DNA from: JAQUGA01 sp038210985
GTDB taxonomy: Bacteria > Bacteroidota > Bacteroidia > Bacteroidales > WCHB1-69
Assembly: GCA_038210985.1 (NCBI GenBank)
Contig: JBBQWB010000002.1
Coordinates: forward strand, 24,970-88,969
DNA: 64,000 nt
Direction: 5' to 3'
Shown: positions 1 to 9,309 of the stretch, piece after piece
How the letters are laid out: each line of letters begins with the position of its first letter
Position numbering within the stretch: the stretch's first letter is position 1
Notes under the pieces: generated by a model
What the model saw: only the letters and a program-made list of their open reading frames with translations
What the model was told of the DNA's origin: nothing
Database searches by the model: none
Translations under genes and position numbers: made by a program

Positions 1-13
1 TATTTTTTTTCAT
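1..13 (-). CDS. 5' end of riboswitch-controlled gene (truncated by window edge)
   Basis: On the minus strand an ATG at 13-11 opens Met-Lys-Lys-Asn and runs off the left edge. It lies about 48 nt after the cobalamin riboswitch. A lysine-rich start would suit a signal peptide, for example a TonB-dependent B12 receptor, but four codons cannot identify the product. Start and reading frame are inferred from position only. Confidence 0.4.
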
Positions 14-60
14 AATGTTATGACTTTTGTTCCCGAAAGTCGGTAAATGTTTCAAAAACA

Positions 61-215
61 GTGGCAGGTCTTCTGACTTACTCCCAAAATATTGCACCTT
101 CCCATCCATCAATTAGCGAACAGTGGTTATCGCAACACCTTTACAGGAGTTTACAGCTGCGGGAACAGTCCCGGATTTACACCGGATTCCCTATTATGCA
201 AAAATGCACCCTTGC
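61..215 (-). promoter_or_regulatory. Cobalamin (B12) riboswitch aptamer
   Basis: Read on the minus strand, the segment has the conserved core of the cobalamin riboswitch in order: a GGTGC-containing 5' helix, the block GGGAATCCGGTG, AAATCCGGGACTGTTCCCGC, CTGTAA, and at the 3' end the B12 box as AGTCAGAAGACCTGCC. Orientation therefore points left, out of the window, not toward the CDS at 539 or mutAB. The expression platform should lie in 14-60, where a small CCGA/TCGG hairpin is visible. Adenosylcobalamin would be expected to repress the downstream B12 uptake or synthesis gene. Confidence 0.93.
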
Positions 216-240
216 TTTCTTAATGCAAATGTATGAAAAA

Positions 241-405
<165 letters not shown>

Positions 406-538
406 GGAGGTTGAGCCTGCGGTGCAGTGAGCGGAGTCGAACTGTCGAAACCAAGGTCGAAGTTAAAAGGAAAAAGTTTAAAACATGTTATTTGATTTTT
501 TTCTTACTTTTATATCCAATTTTTAATTACAAAAAATT

Positions 539-2407
539 ATGAAAAAATTATCTCTTTTAATAGCGGTTTTGATGTGCAGTATTAGCTTATTTAGTCAGTT
601 AGTTCCCGTTGTTGACTCCATACCGATGCGTGATGGGAAAAAACTGGCTGCTGATATTTATATTCCTTCCGCTCTTTCGCAAGGTGGACCTATAATTTTA
701 ATTCAAACTCCATATAATCGTCAATATTATCGATACAGCTTGCCATTGGGTGTTGGTTTAAACATGGAGAATAGTAATTATGTTTTTGTAATTGTCGATT
801 GGCGTGGTTTTTACGGTTCAGCTTCGGCAATGGTGGCAAATCCTAATCGAGGACAAGATGGATATGATGTAGTGGAATGGATTGCTTCTAAAAGCTGGTC
901 GAATGGCAAAATTGGAACATGGGGACCATCGGCATTAGGAAAAATCCAGTTTCAAACGGCGAAAGAAAATCCGCCTCATCTTACATGTATAGCTCCTTTG
1001 GTAGCTGCCCCACAATTTGATTATTCCGAATATTTTCCAGGAGGTGTTTACCGAACCGAATATGTTCAGCAACTCGATCAACTTGGTTATGGAATGTCAT
1101 CCTTTTTATTGTCAAATCCTTTTTTTAGCAATACTTGGACGTATGTTCAAAACCAAAACTACTATCCAAGTTCCATAAAAGTTCCAACATTTATGATTGG
1201 CGGCTGGTATGATTTTAATGTTGAATTTATGCTTCCTTTTTTTGCCGGAATTCAAACCTCTTCGGATATTACAGTTCGAAGTAAGCACAAACTAATGATG
1301 GGACCTTGGGCACACGGAGGTTTTGGTCAAGCAACGGTTGGATCTTGTCAACAGGGCGATTTAATTTACAACGAAGCTTGTCATTGGAGTGATTCATTAG
1401 CGATTCGTTTTTTTGAATTTCATTTAAGAAATATGGATAATAATTGGGAGTCGGAACCGGTGGTTAGTTATTTTCAAATGGGCGAAAATACTTGGCAACA
1501 AAGTTTGAAATGGCCCATTTCGGAAATTCAAAATTTTAAATTGTATTTATCCGAAGATATGATTCTTCGTCCCGAAACTCCAGCTTCAAATTCGGCATTT
1601 TCAACAATTATTTACGACCCTCGAAATCCATCTCCAACCATTGGCGGTCCAACATTGAGAAACGATTTATTGCAAGGTCCATACGATCAATCACCATTGG
1701 TAGAATCGCGAAACGATGTACTTGTATTTTCAACTCCTATTTTGTCGCAAAATGTAAGGCTGATAGGTAGTTCAAAAGTTCATCTTTTTGTTTCCTCCAA
1801 TCGATTTGATACCGATTTTACCGCTCGCATTACGGATGTTTATCCCGATGGACGTTCGATGATTTTAGTCGATGGAATAAAACGAATGCGTTTTCGCAAT
1901 GGATATCGTACCCTCGACACGGCATCAATGGTTCCTGGAAATGTGTATGAAATTGACATCGATTTACCAAATACTGCCATAACGTTTTTAGCTGGTCATC
2001 GAATTAGGCTAGATATTTCCTCTTCAAATTATCCAAGATTTGACAGAAACATAAATAATGGAGGAACCATGTATGTTGCAGGCGATACTTTAGTAGCTGA
2101 AAATAAGGTGTTTCACAATGCAAGCCACGGCTCGAATGTTGAAATGAAACTAGAAAGTTATCCCACCCAAATTTCGGAAAATAAAATTCAAAACCAAATG
2201 AAAATTTATCCAAATCCAACCCACGAAAGCCTTAAAATATCGTGTAATATTGCTTCTGGTAAAATTGAAATATTCTCCGTTTTTGGTCAACTTGTTTATT
2301 CTGAAATTTTGACTAATTCTGTTTCTAAAGTTGATATTTCAAATCTAAAAAGTGGGTATTATATTATAAAATCCAAATTTGGAACAGAAAGATTTGTGAA
2401 ATTTTGA
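539..2407 (+). CDS. CocE/NonD-type alpha/beta hydrolase with T9SS sorting domain
   Basis: Secreted acyl-peptide or ester hydrolase of the X-Pro dipeptidyl-peptidase S15/CocE family. A signal peptide covers residues 1-20 (ends SLFSQ). The S15 core follows (PMRDGKKLAADIY near 29-41, WRGFYGS near 88-94). The nucleophile motif is GPSALG with Ser131; Asp225 lies in GGWYDF and His259 in GPWAHGG, giving a full catalytic triad. A jelly-roll C-terminal CocE domain fills about 330-530. The last ~70 residues (IYPNPTHES..., ending RFVKF) are a type A Por/T9SS C-terminal sorting domain, so the enzyme is predicted to be exported through the type IX system and surface-anchored or released. Its substrate is not predictable. 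It is monocistronic, with a repeat array downstream. Confidence 0.88.
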   Translation: MKKLSLLIAVLMCSISLFSQLVPVVDSIPMRDGKKLAADIYIPSALSQGGPIILIQTPYNRQYYRYSLPLGVGLNMENSNYVFVIVDWRGFYGSASAMVANPNRGQDGYDVVEWIASKSWSNGKIGTWGPSALGKIQFQTAKENPPHLTCIAPLVAAPQFDYSEYFPGGVYRTEYVQQLDQLGYGMSSFLLSNPFFSNTWTYVQNQNYYPSSIKVPTFMIGGWYDFNVEFMLPFFAGIQTSSDITVRSKHKLMMGPWAHGGFGQATVGSCQQGDLIYNEACHWSDSLAIRFFEFHLRNMDNNWESEPVVSYFQMGENTWQQSLKWPISEIQNFKLYLSEDMILRPETPASNSAFSTIIYDPRNPSPTIGGPTLRNDLLQGPYDQSPLVESRNDVLVFSTPILSQNVRLIGSSKVHLFVSSNRFDTDFTARITDVYPDGRSMILVDGIKRMRFRNGYRTLDTASMVPGNVYEIDIDLPNTAITFLAGHRIRLDISSSNYPRFDRNINNGGTMYVAGDTLVAENKVFHNASHGSNVEMKLESYPTQISENKIQNQMKIYPNPTHESLKISCNIASGKIEIFSVFGQLVYSEILTNSVSKVDISNLKSGYYIIKSKFGTERFVKF

Positions 2408-2425
2408 TATTGTGAGCGTTGGTTG

Positions 2426-2780
2426 ATGTGCTAACGATATACTGCGTTTCTCTTACTATTGGCGGATGTATGACGAAGATTTATCGTTTACCCCAGCGAC
2501 TTGTCATTTCGAATAGAACGTAGTGTAGTGAGAAAACTATTAACGTTTTAGATGCTTACGCTACACTACGTTTCTCCAACCACTGGCGGATGCATGACAA
2601 GTTTATGTGCTAACGATATACTGCGTTTCTCTTACTATTGGCGGATGTATGACGAAGATTTATCGTTTACCCCAGCGATTTGTCATTTCGACTGGAACGT
2701 AGTGGAATGAGAAATCTGTTTTTTAATTATCATATCTGCTAATCAGCTAATCATCACATCATCTAATCAACTTTCCTCTT
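2426..2780. repeat. Array of REP-like units with an 87-bp direct duplication
   Basis: The block 2426-2512 recurs at 2605-2691 with one mismatch (C2500 versus T2679), a period of 179 bp. Between them is a diverged inverted unit: GTAGTGTAGTGAGAAA (2519-2534) faces CTACACTACGTTTCTC (2561-2576), and the ends read TGTCAT...ATGACA, which makes a palindromic element of about 97 bp. A further unit ends at 2716 (TAGTGGAATGAGAAATCT). A tail of CTAATCA/CTAATCATC repeats follows to about 2772. This fills most of the 450-bp gap between the hydrolase and mutA. Confidence 0.85.
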
Positions 2781-2794
2781 TTTCCTCAATTATC

Positions 2795-2827
2795 TTTGGT
2801 AGTTTACTGTTTTTTGTTGTAGTTTTG
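2795..2827 (+). promoter_or_regulatory. Bacteroidota-type promoter of mutAB
   Basis: TTTG (2795-2798) and TAGTTTTG (2820-2827) match the -33 TTTG and -7 TAnnTTTG elements of the Bacteroidota primary sigma factor, with a 21-bp spacer. The start of transcription would lie about 30 nt before the mutA ATG. No riboswitch lies between this promoter and mutA. Confidence 0.6.
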
Positions 2828-2861
2828 CATTCAATTAGTAAACAAACGAATACAATAAAAT

Positions 2862-4724
2862 ATGGATTCAAAAACAGACAAAAAGCTGTTTGAGGAATTT
2901 CCGGGAATCTCCACTCAGGAATGGGAAAAGCTGATTAACGACGACCTCAAAGGTGCTGATTATGAAAAGAAACTGGTTTGGAAAACCGACGAAGGTATTT
3001 CTATTAAGCCGTATTACAGAGCCGAAGATTTGGAAAAACTGGAATACTTAAATCAATGTCCAAATACTTATGCCTATGTTCGTGGTAACAAAACCCACAA
3101 CAATAATTGGATAATTGTACAGGAAATTTCCGAACCCGACCCAATTAAAGCCAATAAAATTGCCGTAAATGCTTTAACTCGTGGTGCCGAATCGGTATGT
3201 TTTAATGCTTCAAAACTTAATAGTGCAGCAGAAATGCATAATTTACTTAAAGAAATTAATCCGGAAACCAGCGGAATTTCGTTTAAGCATGCTGTGTCGT
3301 ATCCTGCTTTAATCGATTTATTTGTTGCAGAATTGAAAAATCAAAATATAGATTTATCAAAAGTTACGGGTTCAATCGACTTTGACCCAATAAACTATCT
3401 TTTGTTACATACAAAGTTTTATACAAATCAAGAAAACGATTTAAACGAAACTCTTTATTCCATAAAAACAATTTCCGAAAATCTTCCTAATTATAAGTCG
3501 TTAAGAGTAAATGCTACAACCTTGCATAATTGCGGTGCTAACATTGTTCAGGAAATGGCTTATGCGTTGGCTTGGGGAAACGATTATTTGTCGAATGCTG
3601 TTGCCAAAGGAACAGCCATCGACAAAGTAGCTAATTCCATTGAATTTAGTTTTGGAATAGGAAGCAATTACTTCCTGGAAATTGCCAAATTCCGTGCTGT
3701 GCGTATGTTGTGGGCTATGATAGTGGAACAATACAATCCATTAAATGAAGAGTCTAAAAAAATGAAAATTCATGCCGACAGTTCGCTTTGGAATAAGTCG
3801 TTGTACGATCCAAATATAAATATACTTCGCGTAACAACCGAAGGAATGTCGGCTGCTATTGCAGGTTGCGACAGCATTACATTACATCCATTCGATAAAT
3901 CGTTTAAAAACGAAAATGAATTTTCGAGTCGAATTGCTCGAAACGTACAATTGGTATTAAAACACGAATCCTATTTTGATAAAGTAATCGATCCTTCAGC
4001 AGGTTCGTACTATATCGAAAACATAACCGATCAATTGGCTGAACAGGCTTGGAAGCTTTTCCAAAAAGTAGAAAATGAAGGCGGATTTATTAAAAATACA
4101 GAAAATAAAAATATTTTAACCGATATTGAAAAAATCGCTTCTAAACGAAATATGGATGTTGCTACTCGTAAAACGATTGTGTTAGGAACCAATCAATATC
4201 CAAATACAGCAGAACGTTTGCATGATGCAATTGAAATAGAAGGAACATCCAATTATACTGGATTAAAGCCATATCGTAGAGCCCAAGGTTTTGAACAACT
4301 ACGTTTTGCAACCGAAGCCTTTGAAAAACAAAATGGTCGTTGTCCGCTTGTTTTTTTACTTACCATTGGTAATTTAGGGATGCGAAAAGCACGTGCAAGT
4401 TTTGCTACTAATTTCTTTGGCTGTGCCGGATATGAAATTATTGATAATTTAGGATTCAAATCAGCGGAAGCTGGTGTTGAAAAAGCAATGTCCTATAAGT
4501 CTGATATTATTGTAGTGTGTAGCTCCGACGAAGAGTATGCCGATTTAGTTCCTGCCATTAAAGCGGAGCTGGATAAATTGGCTTCAAAAGCAATCGTAGT
4601 TATTGCGGGATATCCAAAAGAGTTATTGGATTCATTTAAAGAAATTGGCGTAGATAAATTTATTCATGTACGTTCAAATCTTCTGGAAGAATTAATCCAA
4701 TACAATAAATTAATTGGAATTTAA
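2862..4724 (+). CDS. mutA: Methylmalonyl-CoA mutase small subunit (MutA)
   Basis: Non-catalytic small subunit of adenosylcobalamin-dependent methylmalonyl-CoA mutase, which interconverts succinyl-CoA and (R)-methylmalonyl-CoA in propionate metabolism. The 620-residue protein has an N-terminal TIM-barrel-like domain (about 40-440) and a C-terminal flavodoxin-like cobalamin-type domain (about 480-620). In that domain the DxHxxG cobalamin-ligand motif is replaced by TIGNLGMRKARA, as expected for a MutA that does not bind B12. It is followed after 19 nt by mutB, and the two are co-transcribed from the promoter at 2795. Confidence 0.95.
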   Translation: MDSKTDKKLFEEFPGISTQEWEKLINDDLKGADYEKKLVWKTDEGISIKPYYRAEDLEKLEYLNQCPNTYAYVRGNKTHNNNWIIVQEISEPDPIKANKIAVNALTRGAESVCFNASKLNSAAEMHNLLKEINPETSGISFKHAVSYPALIDLFVAELKNQNIDLSKVTGSIDFDPINYLLLHTKFYTNQENDLNETLYSIKTISENLPNYKSLRVNATTLHNCGANIVQEMAYALAWGNDYLSNAVAKGTAIDKVANSIEFSFGIGSNYFLEIAKFRAVRMLWAMIVEQYNPLNEESKKMKIHADSSLWNKSLYDPNINILRVTTEGMSAAIAGCDSITLHPFDKSFKNENEFSSRIARNVQLVLKHESYFDKVIDPSAGSYYIENITDQLAEQAWKLFQKVENEGGFIKNTENKNILTDIEKIASKRNMDVATRKTIVLGTNQYPNTAERLHDAIEIEGTSNYTGLKPYRRAQGFEQLRFATEAFEKQNGRCPLVFLLTIGNLGMRKARASFATNFFGCAGYEIIDNLGFKSAEAGVEKAMSYKSDIIVVCSSDEEYADLVPAIKAELDKLASKAIVVIAGYPKELLDSFKEIGVDKFIHVRSNLLEELIQYNKLIGI

Positions 4725-4743
4725 TCAATTTAAAACAAAAAGA

Positions 4744-6891
4744 ATGAAACCAGATTTCAGTAAATTATCATATAAACCAATACTATCCGAAAAGAAAAGT
4801 TTTTCGGAATGGGAAATAGAACAAGGCATTCAAAACGATTGGCTTACTCCCGAAAACATTCATGTTAAACCGGTTTACGGTTCAACCGACTTAGATGGCA
4901 TGGAACATTTAAACTATGCTGCCGGTATTGCTCCTTTTTTGCGTGGACCATATTCTACCATGTATGTAAATAAACCGTGGACCATTCGTCAATATGCAGG
5001 TTTTTCAACTGCCGAAGAATCCAATGCATTTTATCGTCGTAATATCGCTGCTGGACAAAAAGGTTTGTCGGTTGCATTCGACTTAGCAACTCATCGTGGA
5101 TACGATTCCGATCATGAGCGTGTGGTTGGCGATGTTGGAAAAGCAGGTGTTGCCATCGATTCAATTTTAGACATGAAAGTGTTATTTGACGAAATTCCGT
5201 TGGATAAAATGTCGGTTTCGATGACCATGAATGGTGCTGTATTACCAATTTTAGCATTCTATATTGTGGCTGCCGAAGAACAAGGTGTGAGTTTGGAACA
5301 ACTTAACGGAACCATTCAAAACGACATTTTAAAAGAGTTTATGGTTCGTAATACATATATTTACCCACCCGAACCATCCATGCGGATTATCGCCGATATT
5401 TTTCAGTTTACTTCGCAAAATATGCCAAAGTTTAACTCCATTTCTATTTCGGGTTACCACATGCAAGAAGCCGGTGCTACTTGCGATATCGAAATGGCTT
5501 ATACCCTTGCTGATGGTTTAGAATACCTTCGAACTGGAGTTAATTCGGGTATGAATATCGACCAATTTGCTCCTCGTTTATCTTTTTTTTGGGCTATTGG
5601 AATGAACCATTTTACCGAAATTGCCAAAATGCGTGCTGCTCGTATGATTTGGTCGAAAATTGTGAAACAATTTAATCCAAAAAATCCAAAATCTTTGGCC
5701 CTTCGCACGCATTCGCAAACTTCGGGATGGAGTTTAACCGAACAAGATCCGTTTAACAATGTATCTCGTACATGCATCGAGGCAATGGCTTCGGCATTAG
5801 GACACACACAGTCGTTACACACAAACGCTTTAGACGAAGCAATTGCACTTCCAACCGACTTTAGTGCTCGTATTGCTCGAAATACTCAAATTTATTTACA
5901 AGAAGAAACAAATATTTGTAAAGCCGTTGACCCATGGGCTGGTTCGTATTATGTGGAAAGTCTTACACACGAAATTGCACGCCGTGCATGGATGTTAATC
6001 GAAGAAGTGGAAAAACTTGGTGGAATGGCAAAAGCCATCGAATCAGGCATTCCTAAAATGCGTATCGAAGAAGCTTCTGCTCGCAAACAAGCTCGTATCG
6101 ACTCAGGTAAAGATATTATTGTGGGTGTGAATAAATACCGCTTGGAAAAAGAAGATCCAATTGAAACCTTAGAAGTTGACAATACAGCGGTTAGACTTTC
6201 ACAGATTAAACGCTTGGAACAATTAAGAGCCGAACGCAATCAGGAGGAGGTAAATGCAGCTTTAGAGGCGATTACCGAAAGTGCTAAAACAGGCAAAGGA
6301 AATCTATTGGAATTAGCCATTGTGGCTGCTCGCAAAAGAGCTACTTTAGGCGAAATCTCGACTGCAATGGAAAAAATATATGGACGTTATAAAGCAAAAA
6401 TTAATTTAATTTCAGGCGTGTATTCATCAGAAACAAAAGACAATAGCAGCTTTAAGAAAGCGTGTGAGTTAGCGGACAAGTTCGCCGAAAAAGAGGGACG
6501 TCGTCCTCGTATTATGATTGCTAAAATGGGACAAGATGGTCACGACCGTGGTGCAAAAGTAGTTGCAACTGGATATGCAGATATCGGTTTTGATGTGGAT
6601 ATGGGACCATTGTTTCAAACTCCTGCCGAAGCTGCCCGTCAAGCGGTTGAAAACGATGTGCATGTAGTTGGCGTTTCGTCGCTTGCTGCAGGACACAAAA
6701 CATTGGTGCCACAAATTATCGATGAGCTGAAAAAACTTGGACGCGAAGATATTATGGTTATTGTAGGTGGCGTTATTCCTCCTCAGGACTATGACTTCCT
6801 TTACAAAGCCGGTGCTGCTGCCATTTTTGGACCTGGTTCTATCATCTCCGAATGTGCTATCCAAATGCTGAATTTAATGATGGAAGATTAA
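4744..6891 (+). CDS. mutB: Methylmalonyl-CoA mutase large, catalytic subunit (MutB)
   Basis: Catalytic, B12-binding subunit, 715 residues, the usual length. The N-terminal TIM barrel binds the substrate (RGPYSTMYVNKPWTIRQYAG near 65-85; barrel to about 540). The C-terminal cobalamin domain carries GQDGHDRG with the axial ligand His600, then GVSSLAAGH and GGVIPPQDY. A TTG at 4714 would add ten residues and overlap mutA, but the ATG at 4744 (MKPDF) fits the family and is taken as start. No epimerase, MeaB-type GTPase or decarboxylase is adjacent, so these must be encoded elsewhere. Confidence 0.96.
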   Translation: MKPDFSKLSYKPILSEKKSFSEWEIEQGIQNDWLTPENIHVKPVYGSTDLDGMEHLNYAAGIAPFLRGPYSTMYVNKPWTIRQYAGFSTAEESNAFYRRNIAAGQKGLSVAFDLATHRGYDSDHERVVGDVGKAGVAIDSILDMKVLFDEIPLDKMSVSMTMNGAVLPILAFYIVAAEEQGVSLEQLNGTIQNDILKEFMVRNTYIYPPEPSMRIIADIFQFTSQNMPKFNSISISGYHMQEAGATCDIEMAYTLADGLEYLRTGVNSGMNIDQFAPRLSFFWAIGMNHFTEIAKMRAARMIWSKIVKQFNPKNPKSLALRTHSQTSGWSLTEQDPFNNVSRTCIEAMASALGHTQSLHTNALDEAIALPTDFSARIARNTQIYLQEETNICKAVDPWAGSYYVESLTHEIARRAWMLIEEVEKLGGMAKAIESGIPKMRIEEASARKQARIDSGKDIIVGVNKYRLEKEDPIETLEVDNTAVRLSQIKRLEQLRAERNQEEVNAALEAITESAKTGKGNLLELAIVAARKRATLGEISTAMEKIYGRYKAKINLISGVYSSETKDNSSFKKACELADKFAEKEGRRPRIMIAKMGQDGHDRGAKVVATGYADIGFDVDMGPLFQTPAEAARQAVENDVHVVGVSSLAAGHKTLVPQIIDELKKLGREDIMVIVGGVIPPQDYDFLYKAGAAAIFGPGSIISECAIQMLNLMMED

Positions 6892-6910
6892 AATTTGAAT
6901 TTACAAAAAA

Positions 6911-6942
6911 TCGAGGGCGTGGCTTTTTGCCTATGCCCTCGA
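6911..6942 (+). terminator. Intrinsic terminator after mutB
   Basis: TCGAGGGC and GCCCTCGA form an 8-bp GC-rich stem that encloses a second small stem (GGC/GCC), followed by AAATTTTTA. It begins 19 nt after the mutB stop. Confidence 0.75.
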
Positions 6943-7015
6943 AATTTTTAAAACAAAAAATCCACATTCATACCTTTTATGTATTTTTGGCGTTTGAAAT
7001 AGAAACTAAATTGTA

Positions 7016-8473
7016 ATGAGGAAATTTTTCAGAGTTTTATCGGTTTGCTTTTTTATTCTACTTGTTTTTTCTGCTTGCCGAAAAGAAGATGTTTTTAACA
7101 AAGATGCTAACGCAAAATTGAATTTTTCGGAAGATTTAATTTGCTTTGATACTATTTTTACAACCATAACAACTGCTACTCGCCAATTAATGGTGTATAA
7201 TCCATACTCCGAATCGATAATCATATCGTCTATTTATTTAGCGGGTTTGCAACAATCATATTTCAGTATTAATGTAAATGGTAAGTCGGGTGTCTCTTTT
7301 ACCGATGTCGAAATTCGCCCAAAGGACAGTTTATATATTTTTGTTCAAGCTAAAATTAATCCAAACAATCAAAATAATCCTTTGCTAATTGGCGATTCTA
7401 TTGTTTTTAGTACAAATGGAAATATTCAGGATATTGATTTGTTAGCTTATGGGCAAGATGCAAATTTTATTATTGCAGATACTTATCGAACGGGATTGCC
7501 ACCCTATAAAATTGTTGCCAACGAAGGTCAAACCGTAAATTGGGATAACTCAAAACCTTATGTAATTTATGGTTATGCCGTAATTGATTCGGTGGGAAGT
7601 TTGCGAATTCCTGCCGGAACGCAAATTTATTTGCACAAAAATGCGGGTATTTGGGTGTATAAAGGTGGAAATATTCAAGTAAATGGGACTAAAGATATGC
7701 CGGTTGTTTTTCAGGGCGATAGGAGAGAAGCTTGGTACACAGATGCTCCAGGTCAGTGGGACAGAATTTGGATAAACGAAGGAGCAAATGACAATATAAT
7801 TAATCATGCAATTATAAAAAACTCATTTATTGGAATTCAAGCCGAAACCATCGATGAACCAATGGGAAACAAATTGATTCTTGAAAATACTCGAATTTTA
7901 AATGCTTCAGGAATTGGACTTTTAAGCCGAAACTATAAAATTGATGCAAATAATAACCTAATTGCAAATTGCGGTCAGTACTGTGTTGCACTTACTTACG
8001 GAGGTACATACCAATTTATCAATAATACATTTGCTGATTTTTGGACCGAAACAGTGCGGCAAACTCCATTGTTTTATATGAATAATTTTTTGGAAACATC
8101 TACTCAAATATATATTAACGATTTGCAACTAACAGTAGCTAATTCAATTATTTATGGTAGTAATGCAAATGAGTTTGAAATGGAGAAAAAACCAAATACG
8201 TTGTACAATTATCTATTTGACCATTGTATCATTCGAACCGAATTGAACATTTCAAGCGATGCCGGATTTGTAAGTTGCAAAAAAAATGCAAATCCTTCTT
8301 TTATCGACCAATCGGTGGCAAATTATAATATTCCTTCATCCTCGCCAGCGGTTAACGCAGGTAGCGAAGTTTACTTGCCAATGGTAGGATTTGATATAAA
8401 TGAAAATCCTCGTTCATCGCCACCCGATATTGGTGCTTTTGAATATACTCCAAACGGAAATAAAAATCGTTAG
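7016..8473 (+). CDS. Lipoprotein with right-handed beta-helix region
   Basis: A 485-residue outer-membrane or surface lipoprotein. The signal peptide ends in the lipobox VFSAC with Cys21. Residues about 35-140 look like an immunoglobulin-like sandwich (ATRQLMVYNPYSESIIISSI...). Residues about 170-460 show beta-helix features: IPAGTQIYLHKNAGIWVYKGG followed by repeated short strands with asparagine turns and a C-terminal PDIGAFEY motif that is common at the end of Bacteroidota right-handed parallel beta-helix proteins. The function is unknown; adhesion or polysaccharide binding is possible. A TATTTTTG -7-like box lies at 6982-6989. Confidence 0.8.
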   Translation: MRKFFRVLSVCFFILLVFSACRKEDVFNKDANAKLNFSEDLICFDTIFTTITTATRQLMVYNPYSESIIISSIYLAGLQQSYFSINVNGKSGVSFTDVEIRPKDSLYIFVQAKINPNNQNNPLLIGDSIVFSTNGNIQDIDLLAYGQDANFIIADTYRTGLPPYKIVANEGQTVNWDNSKPYVIYGYAVIDSVGSLRIPAGTQIYLHKNAGIWVYKGGNIQVNGTKDMPVVFQGDRREAWYTDAPGQWDRIWINEGANDNIINHAIIKNSFIGIQAETIDEPMGNKLILENTRILNASGIGLLSRNYKIDANNNLIANCGQYCVALTYGGTYQFINNTFADFWTETVRQTPLFYMNNFLETSTQIYINDLQLTVANSIIYGSNANEFEMEKKPNTLYNYLFDHCIIRTELNISSDAGFVSCKKNANPSFIDQSVANYNIPSSSPAVNAGSEVYLPMVGFDINENPRSSPPDIGAFEYTPNGNKNR

Positions 8474-8495
8474 TCGCAGATTGGGTTTTTTCGCT

Positions 8496-8503
8496 TAATT
8501 TTG
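8496..8503 (+). promoter_or_regulatory. -7 promoter box directly before a start codon
   Basis: TAATTTTG matches the Bacteroidota TAnnTTTG element and is followed by only 5 nt before the ATG at 8509. Transcription would begin at or next to the start codon, giving a leaderless mRNA. No good -33 element is visible. Confidence 0.5.
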
Positions 8504-8508
8504 TCCAA

Positions 8509-9309
8509 ATGAATTCAACAAAAACCATAAAAAACATAATGCTGATTGGCGCTGGTAATGTGGCACATCATATTGGTAAACGATTTGTTGAATGTGGGTT
8601 TTCAATTTCATACGTAATCAGTCGAAATATTAAAAATGCCAATAAATTAACCGAAATTATTGGTGGTGTGGCACTCGATTCAATTCCAAATCCAATCAAT
8701 TCGGTCGATTTAATTGTGATTTCGGTAAACGATAGCGAATATCAAGGTATTATTCAAAAATTAAATCCCGATAGTAATATTTTAGTTTTGCACACTTCGG
8801 GTTCGATAGCGTTGGATGTTTTTGATGGAAAAAATTTCGATTATGGAGTTTTATATCCATTTCAAACGTTTTCAAAAAACCGAGAAGTAGATTTTGCTAA
8901 AGTACCGCTGTTTATTGAAGCAAAAAATGAGGTGATATATCGTAAAATCGAAAAAATCGCATGTAAATTATCCGAAAAAGTCTTGAATGTTAGCTCGCTT
9001 GAAAGGTCTTATATTCATTTGGCAGCGGTTTTTGCGTGTAATTTTGTAAATCATCTTTTAGTGGAAGCAAAAGATATTTTGGATAAACAAAATATTGATT
9101 TTTCAGTATTAAAACCATTGATTATTGAAACCATTAATAAAGCAATGGAAACTTCTCCGTTTGAAGCACAAACGGGTCCGGCAATCCGAAACGATGAAAA
9201 TATCATACAAAAACATTTGAGTTTGTTGGATAATGAAAAGCAAAAAGAACTGTATTTAGGGATTAGTAATTTAATAATAGAAAAACATTCAAAAAATGAT
9301 AAACTATAA
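8509..9309 (+). CDS. Rossmann-like and DUF2520 domain protein
   Basis: A 266-residue cytosolic protein. The N-terminal NAD(P)-binding-like Rossmann fold starts with MLIGAGNVAHHIG near residues 11-23 and includes DLIVISVND. The C-terminal helical DUF2520 domain (about 130-255) holds ERSYIHLAAVFACNFVNHL and ETSPFEAQTGPAIRND. The family resembles ketopantoate and pyrroline-carboxylate reductases, but its reaction is not established. The 3' end overlaps kdsC by 14 nt, so translation is probably coupled in an operon of DUF2520, kdsC, ubiA-like and maf, a gene order often seen in Bacteroidota. Confidence 0.88.
   Translation: MNSTKTIKNIMLIGAGNVAHHIGKRFVECGFSISYVISRNIKNANKLTEIIGGVALDSIPNPINSVDLIVISVNDSEYQGIIQKLNPDSNILVLHTSGSIALDVFDGKNFDYGVLYPFQTFSKNREVDFAKVPLFIEAKNEVIYRKIEKIACKLSEKVLNVSSLERSYIHLAAVFACNFVNHLLVEAKDILDKQNIDFSVLKPLIIETINKAMETSPFEAQTGPAIRNDENIIQKHLSLLDNEKQKELYLGISNLIIEKHSKNDKL

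Noticed and set aside
2426..2716. Possible CRISPR array
   Set aside because: Repeats are 87 bp with 179-bp period, two copies only, with internal inverted repeats and no cas genes.
4714..4743. Upstream TTG start for mutB
   Set aside because: It overlaps the mutA end and adds a non-conserved stretch; the ATG at 4744 gives the usual MutB N-terminus.
6469..6864. Long antisense frames within mutB, groL, dprA and similar genes
   Set aside because: They are in antisense to strongly conserved proteins, with no promoter, and their lengths follow from the codon use of the sense gene.
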